Shown here in pieces: positions 24,636-32,223 of a DNA stretch of 36,476 nucleotides. The notes under the pieces are model-generated. The model searched no databases and was not told the DNA's origin. It saw only the letters and a program-made list of their open reading frames with translations. How positions within the stretch are numbered: position 1 is the stretch's first letter; every line of letters starts with the position of its first letter. This stretch comes from Prevotellaceae bacterium. Lineage in GTDB: Bacteria > Bacteroidota > Bacteroidia > Bacteroidales > UBA932. The DNA is taken from positions 1 to 36,476 of the forward strand of contig JAISAC010000146.1 of assembly GCA_031266935.1 (NCBI GenBank). The letters run 5' to 3'. Made by a program: the position numbers and the translations under genes.

Positions 24636-25127
24636 GTGGCAGCTGCCGACAATGGCGTTATTGGCAATGCCAACCACCTGCCGTGGCGCATTCCGGAGGA
24701 TTTGAAGCGGTTCAAGCAGCTTACCTCCGGCCATGCCGTCGTTATGGGGCGCAAAACCTTTGAGTCCATTGGCAAGCCGCTTCCCAACCGGAAAAACATT
24801 GTCATCTCAAGAACCATGCCGGCAGGCGAGGCAAGCGGGCGGATCGCTGTTGGCTCGCTGGAGGAAGCGCTGCTGGCGGCGCAGGGCTGCGGCGAAATCT
24901 TTGTCATTGGCGGCGACAGCATTTACCGTCAGGCAATGCCGCTGGCGCAGCGGCTGTACGTTACCCATGTGCACGTTGCCGCGGAGGGCGATACGTTCTT
25001 TCCCAAAATATCCGGCGAGGATTGGGAGCAGGTGTCCAACAGCGGCGCTATGGTTTGTAGCAACAGCGGATTGCGCTATTCTTTTGCGACTTACGCTCGC
25101 AGGTTGCGCGGGAACATGCCTGCGTAA
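24636..25127 (+). CDS. folA: Dihydrofolate reductase with displaced start
   Basis: A DHFR of 163 residues from GTG 24636 that reduces dihydrofolate to tetrahydrofolate with NADPH. Motifs: ADNGVIGNANHLPWRIPEDLKRFK (catalytic acidic residue in PEDL), VVMGRKTFESIGKPLPNRKNIVISR, and IFVIGGDSIYRQAM (nucleotide-binding GG). Family members normally begin M-I-S-I-I/L-V-A. Here the in-frame codons before GTG read I-S-I-L (24624-24635), clearly part of the first beta strand, but the codon expected to be ATG (24621-24623) is TCA from the heptamer repeat. No ATG or TTG exists between the in-frame TAA at 24561 and GTG 24636. Translation may start at ATT 24624, or at GTG with loss of four or five strand residues, or the gene may be damaged. 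No promoter was seen; it may rely on read-through from the glycogen gene. Confidence 0.88.
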   Translation: MAAADNGVIGNANHLPWRIPEDLKRFKQLTSGHAVVMGRKTFESIGKPLPNRKNIVISRTMPAGEASGRIAVGSLEEALLAAQGCGEIFVIGGDSIYRQAMPLAQRLYVTHVHVAAEGDTFFPKISGEDWEQVSNSGAMVCSNSGLRYSFATYARRLRGNMPA

Positions 25128-25204
25128 AAGTTCTTATATAGCCGCCAAATCCGCAGCTTATGCTTTTTTCAGCTAAATAAAAAATATTTTCTCAAAAACT
25201 TTTA

Positions 25205-25212
25205 TACCTTTG
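25205..25212 (+). promoter_or_regulatory. -7 promoter element of coiled-coil/kdsB operon
   Basis: TACCTTTG matches TAnnTTTG exactly. The leader of about 95 nt to ATG 25312 contains the 11-bp triple repeat. Confidence 0.6.
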
Positions 25213-25232
25213 GAAAAAGAACCTGTACGCAA

Positions 25233-25265
25233 CTATGATATTGCTATGATATTGCTATGATATTG
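25233..25265 (+). repeat. 11-bp tandem repeat CTATGATATTG, three units
   Basis: Three perfect copies stand in the leader between promoter and the ATG at 25312. Each contains an ATG, and the spacing of 11 puts these ATGs in three different frames. They could act as upstream starts or as a length-variable leader. Confidence 0.9.
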
Positions 25266-25311
25266 CTTCATTAATAGTCAACGTATTATAAACCATTAAA
25301 CTGAAATTGTT

Positions 25312-26199
25312 ATGAAAAAATTTTTGTTGCCTAAGCTGCCCTGCAAAAAAATTTTGTTTTGTGCAGCGCTCTTGGTTACCACGTCGGTAGCGCTCTATGC
25401 TCAAGAGGACGGCGCGGCAAAGAATCAAAACTTGGACAAGTTCGTCGCGAGGCGTACCGTAGCCCAAGCCCGTGTTGACAAAACAGAAGCCGAAAGAAAA
25501 ACGGCAGATAGCCTTATTGCCGAGGGAGAACGGTTGACCAAGGAAGGAAATGCTGAGATGAAGCAGCTGCTTGACGACCAGATTAAGCTGGAAAAGCGCG
25601 TATTTGGCGTTGAGCTGCCTGCTGTTGATAAGCAAATCAAATCCAAAGACGCTCAAGAGCGCAAAACGGGGATGGAAAAGAGAAGCGAAATCCGCAAAAC
25701 GTACAACGCCGATATAAAAGCGCTTCAAGTGAGAAGCGGGAGTATTCAGAAAAAACTAAAGGATGCGAAAAAAAATGAGGTGCGCGGCAGGGATAAGCTG
25801 AAGCTGGCCGACAAAGCATGGAAAGATGCTGTAGCTGCCCTTAAAGCGATAGAAAAAGAAATTGCCGCTCTCGAAGACGCCGAAAAAAACAAGGAGCGCG
25901 AAGCGCTGCAAGCGCAAAAAAAGAAGGAAGATGCCGAAACGGCCAAGCAAAAGCAAAAAGAAGAGAACGAGCTGAAAAAGCAAAAGCAAAAGGAAGATGC
26001 TTTGGCCAAGAGGGAAGCCGAAAAAGCGAAGCTCTCCCAAGAAAGAGAAAAGAAAAAAAATAAGGAAACAGAGAAGCGGGAAAAGGAAAAGGCCTCCGTG
26101 CAGCGGGAAAAAGAAAAAACCGCTGCCAAGCGCGAAGCCGACAAAGCGACGAGTGAGCAAAAGAGCGCAAAAGCAGCAAAGTCGGCAGGCGACAAATGA
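25312..26199 (+). CDS. Exported long coiled-coil protein
   Basis: A 295-residue protein with a signal peptide (residues 1 to about 30, cleavage near ALYA-QEDG) followed almost entirely by charged helix. From residue 40 onward it is dominated by K, E, A, Q and R, with heptad-like patterns at 55-130 and an extremely charged tail (185-295) rich in KKEDAE, KQKQKEE and KREKEK repeats. This resembles the periplasmic helical part of TolA-like or cell-envelope spacer proteins, but no TolA domain is visible, and low complexity makes similarity unreliable. Its stop overlaps the kdsB start (ATGA at 26196-26199), so the two are translationally coupled. Function unknown, location periplasm or outer membrane. 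Confidence 0.75.
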   Translation: MKKFLLPKLPCKKILFCAALLVTTSVALYAQEDGAAKNQNLDKFVARRTVAQARVDKTEAERKTADSLIAEGERLTKEGNAEMKQLLDDQIKLEKRVFGVELPAVDKQIKSKDAQERKTGMEKRSEIRKTYNADIKALQVRSGSIQKKLKDAKKNEVRGRDKLKLADKAWKDAVAALKAIEKEIAALEDAEKNKEREALQAQKKKEDAETAKQKQKEENELKKQKQKEDALAKREAEKAKLSQEREKKKNKETEKREKEKASVQREKEKTAAKREADKATSEQKSAKAAKSAGDK

Positions 26200-26942
26200 A
26201 TTTTGTTGGCATTATACCGGCGCGATACGCCTCTACCCGCTTTCCGGGTAAGCCTCTTGCCGACATCGGCGGGAAGCCCATGGTATGCCGCGTGTATGAG
26301 CAAGCGCAGCGCGCATTTGCCCACGTCTTTGTTGCTACCGACGACGAGCGCATTGCCGCCGCCGTAAAAAATTTTGGCGGAAAGGTAATCATGACCTCCG
26401 CCTCGCACCGGAGCGGCACCGACCGCTGCGCCGAGGCGGCGCTGAAAGCCGAGGCGGCGCTTGACCAAAAATTCGACGTGGTTGTCAACGTACAGGGCGA
26501 CGAGCCTTTTATCGCCCCCATGCAGCTGGAGCTGCTCAAGGGCTGCTTTACCGATGCCGACGTGCAGCTGGCTACGCTGGTAAAAACTTTTGGAAAAGGC
26601 GAAGATGTGTTCTCTCCCAACAGCCCCAAGGTGGTAGTTGACGCAAGTAGCCACGCGCTCTACTTTAGCCGCTCGGTTGTTCCCTACCTCCGCAACGCAG
26701 AGCAGGCGCAGTGGCCGGAGAGCTTCCCTTTTTACAAGCACGTTGGCCTCTACGCCTACCGCACCGACACGCTGCAAAGCATCTGCCGGCTGCCGCAAAG
26801 CTCGCTGGAGCTGGCCGAGGGGCTGGAGCAGCTGCGCTGGATAGAAAATGGCTACCGCATTAAGGTTGCCCTAACCGAGCTGGAAACGTGGGCTATTGAC
26901 ACGCCGGAGGATTTGGAAAAGCTGAAGGAAAAATTTCTATAG
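26196..26942 (+). CDS. kdsB: 3-deoxy-manno-octulosonate cytidylyltransferase
   Basis: A 248-residue enzyme that activates Kdo with CTP to CMP-Kdo for lipopolysaccharide inner core synthesis. Diagnostic motifs are the N-terminal GIIPARYASTRFPGKPLADI, then SASHRSGTDRCAEA, VVNVQGDEPFIAP with the metal-binding Asp, YFSRSVVPY, KHVGLYAYR and LEQLRWIENGY. Length and motifs are those of the family. It overlaps the coiled-coil gene by 4 bp and converges with murB 14 bp away. Confidence 0.96.
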   Translation: MNFVGIIPARYASTRFPGKPLADIGGKPMVCRVYEQAQRAFAHVFVATDDERIAAAVKNFGGKVIMTSASHRSGTDRCAEAALKAEAALDQKFDVVVNVQGDEPFIAPMQLELLKGCFTDADVQLATLVKTFGKGEDVFSPNSPKVVVDASSHALYFSRSVVPYLRNAEQAQWPESFPFYKHVGLYAYRTDTLQSICRLPQSSLELAEGLEQLRWIENGYRIKVALTELETWAIDTPEDLEKLKEKFL

Positions 26943-26956
26943 CGCATGCCGAATTT

Positions 26957-27970
26957 CTACGCTACAACATTCACCTCCATCTCCAACTCCACGCCGAATT
27001 TGTCGCGCACAGCCCGGCAAATTTCGTACGCCAGCGCCAGCACCTCGCAGCCCGTTCCGCCGCCGTAGTTTACCAGCACCAGCGCCTGCTTTGGGTGTAC
27101 GCCTACGCTGCCGCGCCGCGCGCCTTTCAGCCCGCACTGCTCAATGAGCCATCCGGCCGGAATTTTTACGCCGCTGCCGGAGGTAAAGGTGGGCATAGCG
27201 GGATATGTTTTCAGCAGCTCTTCTGCTGCCGATTTTTCTACAAAGGGATTTTTAAAGAAGCTGCCGGCGCTGCCCATCTCAGCCGGATCGGGAAGCTTGC
27301 TGCTGCGCGTTGCAACGATGGCTTGCCGCACGTTGCGCAAGCTTTCGCCGCCGAGCTGCTTTACCATTTCGCTCAGGCTGCCGTACGAAGTGTTGTAGCG
27401 CGGACGCTTGCTCAAGCAAAACGTAACCTGCGTGATAACGGCCTTCCCCTTGAGCTCCTGCTTAAAAATGCTGCTGCGGTAGCCAAACCGGCACTGCTCG
27501 CTGCTTAGGCGTTCTACGGTAAAAGTATCCAAATTGACATATTCAACGCTTTCAATGGCGTCCTTTGCTTCCACGCCGTACGCTCCTATGTTCTGCACGG
27601 GGCTAGCGCCCACCGTGCCGGGGATGAAGGACAGGTTTTCAAGCCCATACCATCCGCGCTCTACGCTGCTGCGCACCAGCTCGTCCCACGCCACGCCGGC
27701 GCCCACGTGCAGGCGTACTTTTTCGCTCGTCTCGTCCGCTACGTCTATGCTTTGCAGCAGCGGCTGTAAAATGCAGCCGTCGAAGTTGGCGGTAAAAAGG
27801 AGGTTGCTGCCGCCCCCCATCACCAGCCGCTTGCCGCGCGTAAAATCTCTGTCGTCGCGCAGCTGCAGTATATCTTGCGTAGCGTACGCCTTGATGAAAC
27901 ACCGTGCGCTCACGTCAAACCCAAAGGTGTTGAGGCTTTGGAGGGGGTAGGTATAGAATTTTTCTATCAT
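26957..27970 (-). CDS. murB: UDP-N-acetylenolpyruvoylglucosamine reductase
   Basis: A 337-residue FAD enzyme completing UDP-MurNAc synthesis for peptidoglycan. ATG 27970 (MIEKFYTYPLQSLNTFGFDV) is preferred over ATG 28021, since family alignment begins with this short helix and the NTFG motif. Seen are LVMGGGSNLLF (FAD-binding), SFIPGTVGASPVQNIGAYG, YRSSIFK, and GSAGSFFKNP with the catalytic serine; the C-terminus has IPAGWLIEQCGLKG and HPKQALVLVN. It is the E. coli-like type I form by length. Convergent with kdsB. A near-match -7 box (TACTTTTA) lies upstream on the minus strand. Confidence 0.95.
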   Translation of the reverse strand: MIEKFYTYPLQSLNTFGFDVSARCFIKAYATQDILQLRDDRDFTRGKRLVMGGGSNLLFTANFDGCILQPLLQSIDVADETSEKVRLHVGAGVAWDELVRSSVERGWYGLENLSFIPGTVGASPVQNIGAYGVEAKDAIESVEYVNLDTFTVERLSSEQCRFGYRSSIFKQELKGKAVITQVTFCLSKRPRYNTSYGSLSEMVKQLGGESLRNVRQAIVATRSSKLPDPAEMGSAGSFFKNPFVEKSAAEELLKTYPAMPTFTSGSGVKIPAGWLIEQCGLKGARRGSVGVHPKQALVLVNYGGGTGCEVLALAYEICRAVRDKFGVELEMEVNVVA

Positions 27971-28100
27971 TTTTTTTGGTGGTGATGTAAAAGTATGATG
28001 ATGTAAATATTTGATAATCAAGAAGCTAATTTATATTTTTGTAAATGTTTCTATTAGTAGTAGTTTATTTAGAAATGACAATAATTGTTTTCGCTTCATA

Positions 28101-28520
28101 TCAATTATTAGTATTTTCCAGCAACATATCCGTAGTACAACACAAAAAAGTTCCAATAATTGCACTACATAAGGTAATAGCGAATAAAAAAACAATGCTA
28201 TATGGATATACAAACAATGCCGAATACCAATAAAAAGAAAAGAGTAATATCTGACCGGATAAAATAATTATTCGTACAAATCGCTTCTTTACCGTCAAAA
28301 AGAAAAAAACGGCGCATATTGCTATCATAATCTGGAAATGCCACCAGTACCACAATCCTATTCCCCAAGAAATATCTCTTTTCATTGGTATTGCCATAAT
28401 CCATAAAGAACCATAATACAGCGATATGCAAAAGGCAGATTGAATAATGCCAATTACAAGAGATATTATTATTTTCTTAAACATTCCTTTTTTATTGAAA
28501 TGATAGTTTTTCTGGTGCAT
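28101..28520 (-). CDS. Unrecognised four-segment membrane protein
   Basis: A 139-residue hydrophobic protein from ATG 28520, or 127 residues from ATG 28484 (MFKKIIIS). Four hydrophobic stretches are visible at about 15-40, 55-78, 83-104 and 107-129. No known motif. The gene is strongly AT-rich compared with its neighbours and follows the 74-residue frame after 12 bp on the same strand, with a perfect promoter box before that frame. In Bacteroidota, short AT-rich membrane proteins next to small orphan frames are often immunity proteins or remnants of toxin loci; this is only context-based. The 28021-28100 stretch shows no gene. Confidence 0.55.
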   Translation of the reverse strand: MHQKNYHFNKKGMFKKIIISLVIGIIQSAFCISLYYGSLWIMAIPMKRDISWGIGLWYWWHFQIMIAICAVFFFLTVKKRFVRIIILSGQILLFSFYWYSALFVYPYSIVFLFAITLCSAIIGTFLCCTTDMLLENTNN

Positions 28521-28532
28521 AATTTGTTTTTT

Positions 28533-28757
28533 TCAATTCATAAAAACCTGTCCATTTTTTTCTCCTACATTATACCGATGAGAACACCATTCTATTACTC
28601 GAATGATCATTGCATTATCGTAAGAATTTGATAGATCTTCTTGAATACCAATCCCATCTCCAAATTGTTTTCCTCTTGCTATTGTTTTATTTCTTGCGGT
28701 ATTTTTATTTCCTGTGTTCTCCAATATATCTGTGTAGTAATCAACGGTAAAATGCAA
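28533..28757 (-). CDS. Small unrecognised protein, possible toxin-end fragment
   Basis: A 74-residue frame beginning at TTG 28757; the frame has no ATG before residue 50 and an in-frame TGA lies shortly upstream. It is soluble, with GIGIQEDLSNSYDNAMIIRVIEWC in the second half. A perfect TATCTTTG box on the minus strand (28774-28781) would start a transcript about 10 nt before the TTG. It may be an intact short gene or the C-terminal piece of a larger protein such as a polymorphic toxin tip placed before its immunity gene. I do not recognise the family. Confidence 0.4.
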   Translation of the reverse strand: MHFTVDYYTDILENTGNKNTARNKTIARGKQFGDGIGIQEDLSNSYDNAMIIRVIEWCSHRYNVGEKNGQVFMN

Positions 28758-28773
28758 ATAGCAATATAAAGTT

Positions 28774-28781
28774 CAAAGATA
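28774..28781 (-). promoter_or_regulatory. -7 promoter element of AT-rich two-gene unit
   Basis: Minus-strand TATCTTTG is an exact TAnnTTTG match placed just upstream of the 74-residue frame. No well-spaced -33 TTG was found. Confidence 0.45.
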
Positions 28782-28875
28782 AAAAGAAATGTCAAAAAAT
28801 CGTATGAAAAGGGGAATTATTTGCGCAGGATTGCAGGAAAGCAGCACACCGTTGGTATAGAGGGGAATAATATAA

Positions 28876-28906
28876 GCCGCAAGGCGCTATCGTCTTGCGG
28901 CTTTTT
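28876..28906 (+). terminator. Rho-independent terminator without upstream gene
   Basis: GCCGCAAGGCG (28876-28886) pairs with CGTCTTGCGGC (28891-28901), an 11-bp stem with one G-T wobble and a CTAT loop, followed by TTTTT at 28902-28906. It is a good intrinsic terminator on the plus strand, but no plus-strand gene precedes it within the window, suggesting that a gene was lost here. Confidence 0.7.
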
Positions 28907-28917
28907 CCGGCACATGC

Positions 28918-28986
28918 CAGCGCACCCTCTAACCCGCGTCCTCTGAACTCGGGCACAATGCCGAACACCAGCCCCATAATGCGCCG
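28918..28986 (-). pseudogene. GNAT acetyltransferase fragment
   Basis: About 23 residues read RRIMGLVFGIVPEFRGRG followed by LEGAL. The pattern G-x-x-P-E-x-R-G-x-G is the acetyl-CoA-binding signature seen in GNAT-like proteins of Bacteroidota. Flanking codons give no further similarity, and the frame runs into the terminator hairpin. It is read as a decayed fragment between the AT-rich unit and rmuC. Confidence 0.35.
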
Positions 28987-29073
28987 ACATACCTTAGAGT
29001 TTATATTCAATAGTTGGGTAGTGTGCCAATATTTTATTTTTTATTCATGAAATCGAAAAAGCAGCTTCAGGCT

Positions 29074-29102
29074 TTGACTTTGCTGTATTTTGATTAACTT
29101 TG
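29074..29102 (+). promoter_or_regulatory. rmuC promoter (-33 TTG, -7 TAACTTTG)
   Basis: TTG at 29074-29076 and TAACTTTG at 29095-29102 are 18 nt apart, a complete Bacteroidetes-type promoter. It leaves a leader of about 35 nt before ATG 29144. Confidence 0.6.
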
Positions 29103-29143
29103 CCGGGCAATTTTATTTTTAACGGACGCTACTACGCTAAACT

Positions 29144-30802
29144 ATGAATATTATTTTAATCTTAGCGGGGGCTGCGGCAGGGTTTGCCGCTGCTTTCGTT
29201 GCCCTTACGCTGAGCTTGCGCGGCAAGGTCGGGAGCGGCATCCCAAAGGCTGACTACGAAGCGCTGAGCAGCAAGTTTAATGAGGCAAACGTGCAGCTGA
29301 AGGTTGCGGAGGACAGGCTCTCTGCGCAGCAGCAGGAGCATGCGCGGCTAACCCAAAAGGTCGAAGCGCAGGAGGGGAGCGGCGTTCTGCTGCAGACCAA
29401 GCTGGCCTCGCTCGAAACAACGGCTAAGGCCGACGGGCAAAAAATTGCCGAGCTGCTGGCCAAGCTGGCGGAGCAAGCGCAGCAGAGCGAGGCAAGGCAA
29501 GCCGACATCAACCTGCTGAAGCAGCAGCTGGCGGAAAAAAACGCCGCCAACGCATCGCTCGCCGAAAACCTGAAGGCGCACAAGGACGCTCAGGCAAAGC
29601 TGCTGGAGGAAGCAGCGCTGCTGCGCGAAAAGCTGACGAAAGCAACAGCCGACAACAGCGCCCTGACGGCCAACGGTAAAGCGTTGGCCGAAAAGTTCGC
29701 AACCCAAAAGGAGGAGATAGCCGCCATCCAAAAAACAGCCCACCTGCAGTTTGAAAAGATAGCCTCCCAAATTTTGGAGGAAAAAGCCGGAAAGTTTACG
29801 GAGGCCAACAAGGTCAACATGGAGGCCATCCTGAAGCCGCTGGGCGAAAACATCAGCAGCTTCAAAAAGAAAGTCGAAGAAACGTACGACAAGGAGTCGA
29901 AGCAGCGCTTTTCGCTGGAGGAAAAAGTAAAAGAGCTGGTTGAGCAGACCAACAAGGTCAGCAGCGAGGCCAACAACCTTGCAACGGCTTTGAAGGGGCA
30001 GGCCAAAAAGCAGGGCAACTGGGGCGAAATGATATTAGAGAGCATCCTCCAGCAGTCGGGGCTGGTAAAGAACAGGGAGTACTTCCTCCAGCAAACTTTC
30101 AAGGATGAGGACGGCAAAAGCCTGCGCCCGGACGTTCTGGTCAAGCTACCGGACAGCCGGGTGATCATCATTGATTCAAAAGTTTCGCTGGTGGCCTACG
30201 ACCGGTTTTCGTCGGCAGATACCGTAGATGAGCAGGCCGTCCACATGAGCGACCACCTGAAGTCCATCTACGGGCACATTGACGAGCTGAGCGGCAAAAA
30301 GTACGATAACTTCGAGAAATCGCTGGACTTTACGATGATGTTTGTCCCCATAGAGCCGGCCTACCTGCTCGCCATACAAAACGACTCCGACCTGTGGGCT
30401 TACGCCTACTCCAAAAGAATTCTCCTGATAAGCCCTACCAACCTCATAGCCTGCCTGAAGCTGATGGCCGACCTGTGGAAGCGGGAAATGCAGAGCAAAA
30501 ATGCGCAGGAAATCGTAAAGCGGGGCGAGCTGCTGTACGACAAGTTTGTCTCATTCGTCGAAACCCTCGAGGACGTGGGGCGGCATATCGGCAGGACGCA
30601 GCAGTCGTACGCGGCAGCCGTCGGCCAGCTCAAGGATGGCAGCGGAAATCTGGTGGGGCAAGCTATAAAGCTCAAAAATCTGGGGCTAAAGTCGGGCAAG
30701 GAAATCCCCGCCGCCATGCTGCCGAATGACTTTGAGCCGGAGCAAGTAGCCGCTGCCGGAGAAGTAGTAGTAAAGCAAATTGAGGAGGCAAGCGAGCTGT
30801 AA
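29144..30802 (+). CDS. rmuC: DNA recombination protein RmuC homologue
   Basis: A 552-residue protein. Residues 2-24 form an N-terminal membrane anchor (IILILAGAAAGFAAAFVAL), residues about 35-200 a long coiled coil rich in A, K, Q and E, and residues about 230-510 the RmuC domain with KKQGNWGEMILESILQQSGL, RPDVLVKLPDSRVIIIDSKVSLVAYDRF (PD-(D/E)XK-type nuclease core with Asp and D-S-K) and MFVPIEPAYLLAIQNDSDLWAYAYSKRILLISPTNL. In E. coli RmuC limits inversions at short repeats; the exact role is unclear. Relevant here because the window is rich in inverted repeats. Convergent with the ATPase gene 12 bp away. Confidence 0.93.
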   Translation: MNIILILAGAAAGFAAAFVALTLSLRGKVGSGIPKADYEALSSKFNEANVQLKVAEDRLSAQQQEHARLTQKVEAQEGSGVLLQTKLASLETTAKADGQKIAELLAKLAEQAQQSEARQADINLLKQQLAEKNAANASLAENLKAHKDAQAKLLEEAALLREKLTKATADNSALTANGKALAEKFATQKEEIAAIQKTAHLQFEKIASQILEEKAGKFTEANKVNMEAILKPLGENISSFKKKVEETYDKESKQRFSLEEKVKELVEQTNKVSSEANNLATALKGQAKKQGNWGEMILESILQQSGLVKNREYFLQQTFKDEDGKSLRPDVLVKLPDSRVIIIDSKVSLVAYDRFSSADTVDEQAVHMSDHLKSIYGHIDELSGKKYDNFEKSLDFTMMFVPIEPAYLLAIQNDSDLWAYAYSKRILLISPTNLIACLKLMADLWKREMQSKNAQEIVKRGELLYDKFVSFVETLEDVGRHIGRTQQSYAAAVGQLKDGSGNLVGQAIKLKNLGLKSGKEIPAAMLPNDFEPEQVAAAGEVVVKQIEEASEL

Positions 30803-30814
30803 GGAAACCATGAA

Positions 30815-32131
30815 TCACAATTTTCCAGCCGCATAAAGCGGATAAATTTGAACCTGCTGAAATTCGCCAAAATTCTCCATAGAGCAACGAACTCCGAAAG
30901 GTTGCCGTTTTTCCGACAGGAACAAGAACATACTTTGCATGGCGCCTTTTGTCCCCGCTTTAACTTCGACAGGCACAATATTTTTGCCTTGCTGTATCAG
31001 GTAATCTACTTCGGCGGTGCTGCCACTTTTTTCACGCTGCCAGTAGTAAAGTTCAACGGGTAGGCGGTTGTTCTGCGCTTTTACGAGCTCCGTCCCTACA
31101 AACATTTCAGCTAAGGCGCCCCTGTTAATTTGCTCAATTTTTTCGTCAAGCAGCAGATGCGCAAGGTCTAACCGCAAAAATCGCTGGTAAATCCCCGTAT
31201 CAAACAGCATCAGCTTCCGGTAGCGCGGGTTGGTTTCGGCCGCCAGAGGCAAACCGTTTGCCGAGCTGTGCGTGGCGGAGTAAACCAGCCCCGCCATCTT
31301 CAAGATCTCAATACTTTCTTTCATTTGCACTTGATTGGCAGCGATAGCGGCTTTGGAGTAAGTGAATTTTTGTCCCGTCTGAGCAATAATTGCCGAAAAA
31401 ACCTCTTCCATGCGTGCGGCAGGAACGCGCTGCCGGTATTTTCCAAAATCGTTGAACAGCGTTTCGGTTAGCTCATCCAAAATATGCTGGCAGCTGAGCA
31501 GCGAACCGCTCGCTGCGTACTCCGACACCACTTCGGGCATTCCGCCAATGGCAACGAAGCGCAGAAAAAGTTCCTGTAATTTTTTGTAAACTTCTTCCGA
31601 TAAAGGATTTTGAGGCGTCGCAACGTTCAATTTTTCGAGTAAAATATTTCGCTCCATCGCCACCAAAAATTCCTCGAACGAAAACGGATACATATACATT
31701 GAGCGCACTCTGCCCACAGCGTAAGAAGGAATTTTCGGCAAGGCAAATTCCAGCAGAGAACCCGCCGCGATAACGTGCAGCTCCGGCATTTGCTCATAAA
31801 AATAGCGCAGCGAAGAAATGGCGTCGGTGCAGGACTGTATTTCGTCGAGAAACAGTAGCGTTTGTCCCGCAATAATCGGCTGTTCATACAAAGCCGAAAG
31901 CTCGTCACAAATTAGCCGCGGGTCGGAATGACGCTCAAAAATCCTTTTCGCGCTTGCAAAATCCTTGTTTTCAAAGTTGATTTCCAGAAAGCTCTCAAAC
32001 CTTTTGCCCAGCTCGCGCACGGCAGACGACTTGCCCACCTGCCTCGCTCCACGCAGCAAAAGGGGCTTACGTTTTTCCGCGTTTTTCCATTCCTGCAAAT
32101 CCGTATCAATACGTCTTTTTAAATACTTCAT
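30815..32131 (-). CDS. AAA ATPase with DUF4143 domain
   Basis: A 438-residue P-loop ATPase of unknown cellular role. Walker A is LLRGARQVGKSSAVREL (about residues 25-41), Walker B is TLLFLDEIQ (about 90-98), followed by sensor-like HVIAAGSLLEFAL. The middle of the protein has the winged-helix-like YSKAAIAANQVQMKESIEIL. The C-terminal DUF4143 part includes GALAEMFVGTEL and ELYYWQREKSGSTAEVDYLIQ with a nuclease-like E-V-D and VPVEVKAGTKG. Such proteins are frequent, often multicopy and horizontally transferred in Bacteroidota. Promoter box at 32205-32212 and a 15-bp tandem repeat in the leader. Confidence 0.9.
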   Translation of the reverse strand: MKYLKRRIDTDLQEWKNAEKRKPLLLRGARQVGKSSAVRELGKRFESFLEINFENKDFASAKRIFERHSDPRLICDELSALYEQPIIAGQTLLFLDEIQSCTDAISSLRYFYEQMPELHVIAAGSLLEFALPKIPSYAVGRVRSMYMYPFSFEEFLVAMERNILLEKLNVATPQNPLSEEVYKKLQELFLRFVAIGGMPEVVSEYAASGSLLSCQHILDELTETLFNDFGKYRQRVPAARMEEVFSAIIAQTGQKFTYSKAAIAANQVQMKESIEILKMAGLVYSATHSSANGLPLAAETNPRYRKLMLFDTGIYQRFLRLDLAHLLLDEKIEQINRGALAEMFVGTELVKAQNNRLPVELYYWQREKSGSTAEVDYLIQQGKNIVPVEVKAGTKGAMQSMFLFLSEKRQPFGVRCSMENFGEFQQVQIYPLYAAGKL

Positions 32132-32138
32132 GCTAAGA

Positions 32139-32179
32139 TTATTTCATACTAAATTACTTCATACTAAATTATTTCTTAC
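32139..32179. repeat. 15-bp tandem repeat in ATPase leader
   Basis: TTATTTCATACTAAA (32139-32153), TTACTTCATACTAAA (32154-32168) and the partial TTATTTCTTAC (32169-32179) form 2.7 units in the 5' leader, between the -7 box and the start codon of the minus-strand ATPase gene. Confidence 0.85.
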
Positions 32180-32204
32180 AGCTACAGATGCTTTTTTGGC
32201 TTTG

Positions 32205-32212
32205 CAAAGATA
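32205..32212 (-). promoter_or_regulatory. -7 promoter element of ATPase gene
   Basis: Minus-strand TATCTTTG matches TAnnTTTG exactly; a TTG at 32235-32237 on that strand, 22 nt away, lies within the first dyad operator candidate. Confidence 0.55.
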
Positions 32213-32223
32213 TAAATTTTTCT

